From an uncultured Collinsella sp. (GTDB taxonomy: Bacteria; Actinomycetota; Coriobacteriia; Coriobacteriales; Coriobacteriaceae), in NCBI GenBank assembly GCA_900550815.1, contig URTW01000058.1, positions 1-10,830 on the forward strand: a DNA stretch of 10,830 nucleotides, read 5' to 3'. Positions 6,046 through 10,830 of the stretch are shown here, piece by piece; positions within the stretch are counted from its first letter, which is position 1, and every line of letters begins with the position of its first letter. The notes below the pieces were generated by a model. The model made no database searches, was not told where the DNA came from, and was given only the letters and a program-made list of their open reading frames with translations. The position numbers and the translations under genes are program-made.

Positions 6046-7227
6046 ATGCTATACACCATCTCGGACTTCTCACGGGAATATGAGGGGTCGGTCCGTCTAA
6101 TCGCCGGCAGCGATGGCGTCTCGCGTGCCGTCTCTGGCGTCGGGATCCTCGATTATGAACTTATGCCCGGCCTCAAGAACAAGTACCAGCGCGTCAACTT
6201 CAGCTCAGACGAGATCATCCTCAGCACTTTCCTCTATGCGAAGGACGACCCGTACCTCATCACTGAAGCCGTGAAGTACCTCGTCGCCAAGGGAACGAGC
6301 GGTCTCATCATCAAAAACGTCCTGCACATCCCGATTCCCGACCAAGCCATCCGCTACGCCAACGCGCGGCACTACCCGGTCTTTCTCACGACCGACGACT
6401 CACTGTTCTTTGACAGCGTCATCTATGAGGTCAAACGGCATATCGAGCAGCTCGCGTCCATCGACTTCGCACAGCGCGAGATCGATGCCCTGAGGACAGA
6501 CGCATCGCCCGAGTCCATCTGCCGACGCATCCGAAGCCTCAACCCGTCATTTCTGGACGAAGCGGTCGCCCTGTTCGCATCGTTTGCAGATCCCCTCGAC
6601 CCGCGTACGTTTTTGCAAATCGAACGTCTCTGTGCAAAATCGACCCTCGCCGGATGCCACAATATGCTGGCACCCTATGACGGAGGTTTGTTATTCGTAG
6701 CGACAAGCGACTCGGAGCAGACGCTCGATGTGGAGCGAATCGTGCAGGCGCTCACGGAGCTCATCGAGGCTAGCGGCATCGATGGCGGAGCGGAAGGGCT
6801 CGGCATCAGCGATATTCTGTTTGGAGACGAGGCGGTGGCGCAGGTGATCTCGCAGGCGATTTACGCACAGCGCCTATCTTGTCAACGAGCCGAGGGTCCC
6901 GTCCGCTATACGCAGCTCGGCATCCTGAAAACCGTGATGCCTTTTGCGGAAACCCCGGAGATGCGATCGTTCTCGGAGGCGATTCTCTCGCCGATACGCG
7001 AGCACGACAGCGAGCATGGCAGCGAACTGGAATCAACGCTCGCCGCATTCATCGAGAACGACCGACGTATCGAGCGAACCGCCAAGCAGACTGGCCAGCA
7101 CCCGAACACGATTCGATATCGCCTCGATAAGGTGACAGCCCTCACCGGACTGAGTTACAAATGCGCCCCGGAGATGGAGCAGCTGTCGCTCGCCTACGCC
7201 ATCGAACGCGCTCGCTCGCTTCAGTAA
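6046..7227 (+). CDS. PucR-family transcriptional regulator
   Basis: This is a DNA-binding regulator of about 393 residues. The N-terminal part resembles the PucR purine-catabolism regulatory domain: early 'LIAGSDGVSRAVSGVGILD', then FSSDEIILSTFLYAKDD and a segment ending near VKRHIEQLASI. The C-terminus has the PucR-type helix-turn-helix, FIENDRRIERTAKQTGQH followed by PNTIRYRLDKVTALTG. The middle is shorter than in many PucR proteins of over 500 residues and shows no recognisable GGDEF-like motif. I prefer the ATG at 6046 because AAGGTG (6034-6039) precedes it by six bases; an in-frame ATG at 6025 would add seven residues. Divergence from the cyclodeaminase-aminotransferase unit suggests local control by an amino acid or its product. 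It ends 18 bases from the convergent unknown gene with no clear terminator between them. Confidence 0.9.
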   Translation: MLYTISDFSREYEGSVRLIAGSDGVSRAVSGVGILDYELMPGLKNKYQRVNFSSDEIILSTFLYAKDDPYLITEAVKYLVAKGTSGLIIKNVLHIPIPDQAIRYANARHYPVFLTTDDSLFFDSVIYEVKRHIEQLASIDFAQREIDALRTDASPESICRRIRSLNPSFLDEAVALFASFADPLDPRTFLQIERLCAKSTLAGCHNMLAPYDGGLLFVATSDSEQTLDVERIVQALTELIEASGIDGGAEGLGISDILFGDEAVAQVISQAIYAQRLSCQRAEGPVRYTQLGILKTVMPFAETPEMRSFSEAILSPIREHDSEHGSELESTLAAFIENDRRIERTAKQTGQHPNTIRYRLDKVTALTGLSYKCAPEMEQLSLAYAIERARSLQ

Positions 7228-7245
7228 GCCAACCCCGCCTTGAGG

Positions 7246-7956
7246 TTAGGAGCGGCGGGCACGGAGCTTTTCGTAGCCGTCGGCAAAGAAGGCGACCGTG
7301 GCGGCGTCGGCCTCCGCAGCGTCCGTCTCGGTTGCGGGAACCACGCCGTGCTCGTCGCTCACCAGGAACAGCGCGCCCTCGAGCTGCGCGGGAATGTCTA
7401 CGCGCGTGACCGGGATGCCCTTGGTCTGGGCCAGTTGCTCAATGAGCGTCGCCGTGCCGCACAGGCACTCGTCCGCCGGCGCCACAAAGGCAAGCTCGCC
7501 GTTGTTGACGGCGGCGAGCAGCTCGGGCGCCACGCCGGTCTCGTCGGCTTCGGAGCGAGCCTCGGCAGAACGGGCACGCAGCGCCTTGGCCGACGTGTCG
7601 GCCAGCGGCTCGTACTCGCCCACCGTCATGGCGGCATTGCCGTTGATGTCGATCACCAGCATGAGCACGCCGTCGCGTGCGGTGTAATCGCCCTCGGCAA
7701 GCGACCACTCAACGTGCTGCTTGGCCCAGCTGAGCATGTTATGGGTAAGCGGCTCGCCCTGCACCAGGCGCTCGGACAGCGCGCGAATGTGGCGGTTGAG
7801 CATGGGCACCTTCTTGTTAGACATGCGCCAGCGGCAGATAAGCGCGGGCTTGTCGAGCGTAAACTTCTCGACCGCTTCCTGATTAGCGCAAAAGTCCTCG
7901 TACGCACGCTGATCCTCGGCATTGCCAAACAGCTCGGCATCATCCACAACGGCCAT
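7246..7956 (-). CDS. Uncharacterised soluble protein, family not recognised
   Basis: The reading frame is open for 236 residues and shows the codon preference of its neighbours, so it is very likely a real gene. I see no signal peptide or membrane segment; the protein is acidic and Ala-rich. Two conspicuous stretches are GVLMLVIDINGNAAMTVGEY near the middle and ADECLCGTATLIEQL towards the end, after an Ala/Glu/Arg-rich helical stretch. The latter faintly recalls class IV aminotransferases, but the expected catalytic lysine context is missing and I do not claim that identity. The ATG at 7956 is preferred: AAAGG is six bases upstream, whereas a TTG at 7962 overlaps that spacing. A good promoter (7989-8017) lies 35-60 bases upstream, so it is probably monocistronic. 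Confidence 0.82.
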   Translation of the reverse strand: MAVVDDAELFGNAEDQRAYEDFCANQEAVEKFTLDKPALICRWRMSNKKVPMLNRHIRALSERLVQGEPLTHNMLSWAKQHVEWSLAEGDYTARDGVLMLVIDINGNAAMTVGEYEPLADTSAKALRARSAEARSEADETGVAPELLAAVNNGELAFVAPADECLCGTATLIEQLAQTKGIPVTRVDIPAQLEGALFLVSDEHGVVPATETDAAEADAATVAFFADGYEKLRARRS

Positions 7957-7988
7957 ATCCAACCTTTCTCAAAAACATACACCGCACC

Positions 7989-8017
7989 GTTATACCCAAA
8001 AAAGCCGCCCGCACCAA
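7989..8017 (-). promoter_or_regulatory. Promoter of the uncharacterised gene
   Basis: On the minus strand TTGGTG (8012-8017), a 17-base spacer and TATAAC (7989-7994) form a plausible housekeeping promoter 33 bases before the preferred start. The -35 lies inside the terminator hairpin at 7998-8031 and the spacer holds its T-run, so ending the purH transcript and starting the next one share the same DNA. The 11-mer TTGGGTATAAC matches that at 1008-1018. Confidence 0.55.
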
Positions 8018-8031
8018 CCGGCACGGACGGC
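7998..8031 (-). terminator. Intrinsic terminator downstream of purH
   Basis: On the minus strand GCCGTCCGTGCC (8020-8031) pairs with GGTGCGGGCGGC (8004-8015) over 12 bp including three G-U pairs, with a GGTT loop, and six T follow. It would end RNA entering from purH about 200 bases after the purH stop codon, leaving a long structured 3' region. Confidence 0.7.
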
Positions 8032-8089
8032 AATAGATAGCTTTAGTTCGGGGCGAGCCAATACCGCTGGTGGAGCACAAGCCAGCGAG

Positions 8090-8187
8090 CCAGCACCAAG
8101 TGCCTCAGGTCGCCGCGAAAGAGGAGCGACGCGTACTTCTGTACGCGAGCGACGGTTTGAGCGGCGAGATGAGGTGCTTGGGGCCGG
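8090..8187. repeat. Structured 98-base imperfect palindrome in the purH downstream gap
   Basis: The outer arms 8090-8116 and 8161-8187 pair over most of 27 positions; GTCGCCGC opposite GCGGCGA and CCAAG opposite CTTGG are the solid blocks. Two positions are G-T or T-G, tolerated in RNA from the plus strand only. An inner 7-bp perfect hairpin (8130-8136 with 8141-8147) has a TTCT loop. Either a dispersed palindromic element or a structured RNA is possible. A further small stem (GCTGG 8066-8070 with CCAGC 8082-8086) lies just to the left. I see no open reading frame of credible quality across it. Confidence 0.5.
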
Positions 8188-8201
8188 CGCAGCGTCGAGC
8201 A

Positions 8202-8229
8202 GTTACGCGGTTTGGTAAAACCGCGTAAC
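8202..8229 (-). terminator. Perfect hairpin just after purH stop, possible terminator or mRNA 3' guard
   Basis: GTTACGCGGTTT (8202-8213) and AAACCGCGTAAC (8218-8229) form a perfect 12-bp stem with a four-base loop, four bases after the purH stop codon. No T-run follows on the minus strand, so it is not a standard intrinsic terminator. It may slow 3' exonucleases or work together with the true terminator at 7998-8031. Confidence 0.5.
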
Positions 8230-8233
8230 GATA

Positions 8234-9841
8234 TTAGTGGCGGAAATGCCTGGCACCCGTGAAGACCATCGCAATGCCATGCTCATTGCAGGCCTGGATG
8301 CTCTCGTCGTCGCGCTTGGAGCCGCCGGGCTGGATGATGCAAGTCACACCGTGCTCGGCAAGCACGTCGACGTTGTCGCGGAACGGGAAGAATGCGTCGC
8401 TTGCGCAGGCAAAGCCGCCCTTCTCCACGCCCTCGCGCTCGCAGAAGTCCTCGGCGCGCTCGCAGGCCAGCAGCGCAGAATCCACCCGGTTAGGCTGACC
8501 CGGGCCCATGCCAATGCCGGCCTTGCCCTTGGAGACCAGGATGGCGTTGGACTTATCGCCCTTGCAGACCTTCCAGGCAAACTCGAGCTCGGCCATCTCG
8601 GCGTCGGTGGGCTTGCGGGCGGTGGGGAACGGAATGGTCGCGGGACCCTCCGTCACGCGGTCGACCTCCTGCACCAACATGCCGCCGCCGACGGAGCGCA
8701 GCTCCACCTGGGCGCCGTGGTCCACGCCGCCGGTTGCCAACACGCGTAGGTTGGGGCGCTTGGCCATGCGCTCGAGCGCCTCGTCGGTGTAGCTCGGGGC
8801 GATGATAACCTCGACGAACTGCTTGTTCTGATCGGCAAAGTGCTCGACCAGCTCATAGGGAACCTCGCGGTTGCAGGCGATGATGCCGCCAAAGGCGCTC
8901 TTGGGATCGCAGGCGAAGGCGCGGTCGTAGGCGGCCGTAATGTCCTCGGCAACGGCGGAACCGCAGGGGTTCTGGTGCTTGAGGATTACGCAGGCCGGCT
9001 CGTCGAACTCGCGGACCAGGTTCCAGGCGGCGTCGGCATCCAGATAGTTGTTGTAGCTGAGCGGCTTGCCCTGGATCTGCTCGGAGCCCACGAGCGGGAA
9101 CTGCGAGCTCGCGGTGTTCTCGCAGCCCTCGGCAAAGCGGTAGACCGTAGCCTTCTGCTGAGGATTCTCGCCATAGCGCAGGTCGTCGACCTTCTCCAGC
9201 GAGATCTCGAGCTTGGCAGAGGTGTCCGCCACGTCGCTTGCCTGGGCGGCAAGCCAACGGGAGATAGCCGTGTCGTAGGCGGCGGTGGTCTGGTAGACCT
9301 TCACCTGCAGGCGACGACGGGTGGAAAGCGTGGTGCAGCCACCGGTCTCGTGCATCTCGGCCAGGACGGCATCATAGTCGGCCGGGTCGGAAATGACGGT
9401 AACGCTCGTGGCGTTCTTGGCGGCAGCGCGCAGCATGGAGGGGCCACCGATGTCGATGTGCTCGATGGCGTCCGCGAAGGTGACCTCGGGGTTGGCGACG
9501 GTCTTCTCGAACTCGTACAGGTTGACGACGACCAGGTCGATCAGCTTAATGCCGTGCTGAGCCGCCTCCTGCATGTGTTGCTCGGAATCGCGGCGGGCCA
9601 GCAGCGCGCCATGAACCTTGGGGTGCAGGGTCTTAACGCGGCCGTCCATCATCTCGGGATAGCCCGTGAACTCCTCGATGGGGGTTACGGGAACGCCCGC
9701 GTCCTCGATGGCACGAGCCGTGCCGCCCGTAGAGATGATCTCGACGCCAAAGTCATCGACCAGCGTCCGTGCGAAATCGACGACGCCCGTCTTATCGGTA
9801 ACCGAGATCAACGCGCGTGCGATCTTCACATCAGATCCCAT
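8234..9841 (-). CDS. purH: Bifunctional AICAR formyltransferase / IMP cyclohydrolase PurH
   Basis: PurH carries out the last two steps of de novo IMP synthesis in the cytosol: it formylates AICAR using 10-formyl-tetrahydrofolate and then closes the ring to IMP. The 535 residues are close to the length of other PurH proteins and the gene is intact. The N-terminal cyclohydrolase (MGS-like) domain shows ISTGGTA (36-42) and [16 protein letters not shown] (66-81). The formyltransferase domain shows RYGENPQQ (222-229), the catalytic K288-H289 in [21 protein letters not shown] (316-326), [12 protein letters not shown] (444-455) and a canonical C-terminus, [17 protein letters not shown] (9846-9852) four bases ahead of the ATG fixes the start. 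It stands alone rather than in a pur cluster, between a GNAT gene and an uncharacterised gene. I found no purine-riboswitch-like leader. Confidence 0.98.
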   Translation of the reverse strand: MGSDVKIARALISVTDKTGVVDFARTLVDDFGVEIISTGGTARAIEDAGVPVTPIEEFTGYPEMMDGRVKTLHPKVHGALLARRDSEQHMQEAAQHGIKLIDLVVVNLYEFEKTVANPEVTFADAIEHIDIGGPSMLRAAAKNATSVTVISDPADYDAVLAEMHETGGCTTLSTRRRLQVKVYQTTAAYDTAISRWLAAQASDVADTSAKLEISLEKVDDLRYGENPQQKATVYRFAEGCENTASSQFPLVGSEQIQGKPLSYNNYLDADAAWNLVREFDEPACVILKHQNPCGSAVAEDITAAYDRAFACDPKSAFGGIIACNREVPYELVEHFADQNKQFVEVIIAPSYTDEALERMAKRPNLRVLATGGVDHGAQVELRSVGGGMLVQEVDRVTEGPATIPFPTARKPTDAEMAELEFAWKVCKGDKSNAILVSKGKAGIGMGPGQPNRVDSALLACERAEDFCEREGVEKGGFACASDAFFPFRDNVDVLAEHGVTCIIQPGGSKRDDESIQACNEHGIAMVFTGARHFRH

Positions 9842-9933
9842 GCAGTCCTCCTGTCTGGTACGCCGCCGTGCTCTGTGAGTCGGTGATACGTCGATCTGCA
9901 GCGCTCGCGCAGCGGCATTGAAAATACTGATTT

Positions 9934-9962
9934 AATGTAGCGCATCGAGCGCATCGATGCAC
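9934..9962 (-). promoter_or_regulatory. Candidate purH control region with a 9-bp tandem repeat and palindrome
   Basis: AGCGCATCG occurs twice in tandem (9939-9947 and 9948-9956) and runs into the perfect palindrome GCATCGATGC (9951-9960). On the minus strand a weak -10, TACATT (9934-9939), sits directly after the repeats, so they would fill the spacer between it and a poor -35. That position suits a regulator controlling purH, but neither the promoter nor the regulator is certain. Confidence 0.4.
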
Positions 9963-10052
9963 CCCGCAACGGGCGCATATGCAGAAAAAGTTTGCGAGCA
10001 GAGGGGATGGGCACGGCACCGGGCACGGTGAGTTCATGGAACACAGGGGCAC

Positions 10053-10058
10053 CATAAT
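10053..10058 (+). promoter_or_regulatory. Weak candidate -10 for the GNAT gene
   Basis: CATAAT lies about 60 bases before the acetyltransferase start in the 277-base gap shared with purH. No convincing -35 accompanies it. Upstream, GGGCACGG occurs twice (10009-10016 and 10021-10028) twelve bases apart. I see no gene in this gap. Confidence 0.3.
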
Positions 10059-10118
10059 TAGATGCCAATGGCGTGGTAGAACTGTGCTCGATATGCATCC
10101 GCGAAAGAAAGAGGCACC

Positions 10119-10760
10119 ATGGTCTCGCGGGTTCTCTACCGACCGTTTGATACCGAAGACTTCGACGCCATCGCGCTGATTCTGCAGCAGCTTTGGCATA
10201 ACAATTCGGATAACGATGAGTACAACCGCCTTGAGGCCGCGTGCGACCTCGCCTATTGCCTTTCGTCATCGACGTTTTCGCAGGTTGCGGTGATTGACGG
10301 CGAGGCGCGCGGTATTGCACTTGCACGCGCAGGACAGAACCCCGGCGTCACTATCAACGAGCATTGGATGGATACCGAACGCGCGCTGCTATCGCAGATG
10401 CGTGAGCTAGAGCCCGATGCGTGCGCCGAGTATCTCTCGTTTGTGCGCGCAACCATCCGAACCAACAACCGCCTGCTCGAGAGCAGCCCGTTGCCGCACG
10501 ACAACGAGGTCACGCTGCTTGCCGTGGATCGCGATGTCCATGGCCTGGGCGTTGGCACGGTTCTGCTCGATGCCGCCGTCTCGCACCTGTCCTCGCTTGG
10601 AGCGACGAGGGCGCACCTGTACACCGACTCCAACTGCTCGTGGAAGTTCTACGAGCTGCACGGCTTTAAGCGCACGGCCACGCACCGCGCCAACCGCGAA
10701 GAGCGCCGTCACGACATGCCGCGCGAAAGCTTCCTCTACGAACTCGATCTAACAGCCTAA
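10119..10760 (+). CDS. GNAT-family N-acetyltransferase, substrate unknown
   Basis: The 213-residue protein should transfer an acetyl group from acetyl-CoA to an amine. The C-terminal half carries the fold signatures: motif A at about 131-151, LLAVDRDVHGLGVGTVLLDA, where the CoA pyrophosphate loop is H-G-L-G-V-G with His in place of the usual Gln/Arg, and motif B SWKFYELHGFKR (174-185). The N-terminal half, beginning YRPFDTEDFDAIALIL, is longer than in minimal GNAT proteins and includes an acidic patch around 29-35. AAAGAGG (10108-10114) four bases before the ATG supports the start. It is divergent from purH and apparently monocistronic. The substrate cannot be inferred; small-molecule and protein acetyltransferases are equally compatible. 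Confidence 0.9.
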   Translation: MVSRVLYRPFDTEDFDAIALILQQLWHNNSDNDEYNRLEAACDLAYCLSSSTFSQVAVIDGEARGIALARAGQNPGVTINEHWMDTERALLSQMRELEPDACAEYLSFVRATIRTNNRLLESSPLPHDNEVTLLAVDRDVHGLGVGTVLLDAAVSHLSSLGATRAHLYTDSNCSWKFYELHGFKRTATHRANREERRHDMPRESFLYELDLTA

Positions 10761-10830
10761 ACCCGGCAGTTAGGGACGTTCCTTTTAATATGAGCAGGAC
10801 ATAGTCAAGAGGCAAAATCGGGCCAGGCCC
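10761..10830. other. Right-edge non-coding stretch
   Basis: No gene is visible in these 70 bases. TAGGGACGTTCCTTTT (10771-10786) contains imperfect inverted arms AGGGA and TTCCT followed by T, but the two-base centre is too small for a normal hairpin, so it is not called as a terminator for the acetyltransferase gene. Confidence 0.4.

Noticed and set aside
7246..7956. Class IV aminotransferase assignment
   Set aside because: Only one short stretch is similar; the catalytic lysine region and the general layout do not fit, so the gene is left as unknown.
7240..8040. Open frame of 266 codons on the plus strand
   Set aside because: It is antisense to the gene at 7246-7956, which has the better ribosome site, promoter and codon pattern. 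The choice is less certain than for the other shadows because the minus-strand gene has no recognised family.
8840..9886. Open frame of 348 codons on the plus strand
   Set aside because: It is entirely antisense to purH apart from a short tail; the Gly/Leu/Val-rich translation is a mirror of purH codons.
9842..10118. Purine riboswitch or other leader RNA before purH
   Set aside because: I looked for the paired stem-loops and conserved junction bases of the purine aptamer on the minus strand and saw none.
1..10830. CRISPR array, prophage, integrase or complete insertion sequence
   Set aside because: No regularly spaced repeats, transposase, integrase or phage-like genes are present.

Overview
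The window is GC-rich, densely coded bacterial DNA. Gene content, codon use and protein style (several Gly/Ala/Arg/Glu-rich proteins, a BceRS-like two-component system, a short PucR-type regulator) suggest a gut actinobacterium of the class Coriobacteriia, possibly a Collinsella relative. That placement is inferred from overall character; no rRNA or tRNA is present to confirm it.

Left part (1-3620). A minus-strand uppP gene (undecaprenyl-diphosphate phosphatase) starts at a TTG codon at 859 and runs off the left edge. Divergent from it is a small universal stress protein gene (1109-1546). A 91-base imperfect palindrome (1560-1650) and a strong intrinsic terminator (1691-1724) follow, shared with a convergent two-component system: sensor kinase 1747-2790 and OmpR-type response regulator 2800-3471, both on the minus strand and transcribed regulator first. 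The kinase has the two closely spaced N-terminal helices of the BceS/GraS 'intramembrane-sensing' group, but no BceAB-type ABC transporter lies beside it.

Middle part (3581-7227). A minus-strand two-gene unit encodes an ornithine cyclodeaminase/mu-crystallin family NAD(P)-dependent enzyme (4797-5831) and then a fold-type-I PLP aminotransferase (3642-4772), ending in an intrinsic terminator. A PucR-family regulator (6046-7227) is divergent from it across an AT-richer control region containing a 7-bp inverted repeat. The layout suggests a small regulated amino-acid pathway. One reading is that the aminotransferase makes a keto acid, or a cyclic imine from a diamino acid, which the reductase-family partner then processes.

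Right part (7246-10830). A protein of unrecognised family (7246-7956, minus) is followed by a 277-base gap holding its promoter, an intrinsic terminator, a 98-base structured element and a 12-bp perfect hairpin just after the purH stop codon. Complete purH (8234-9841, minus) is the last two steps of IMP synthesis. A GNAT acetyltransferase (10119-10760, plus) is divergent from purH. The last 70 bases hold no gene.

The genes look like ordinary chromosomal core plus light accessory content. I found no CRISPR array, phage, integrase or complete insertion sequence. The most interesting items are the aminotransferase/cyclodeaminase/PucR locus, the orphan BceRS-like pair near uppP, two arginine-for-glycine changes in the UppP active-site motif, and the two unrelated palindromic intergenic elements of about 90-100 bases.
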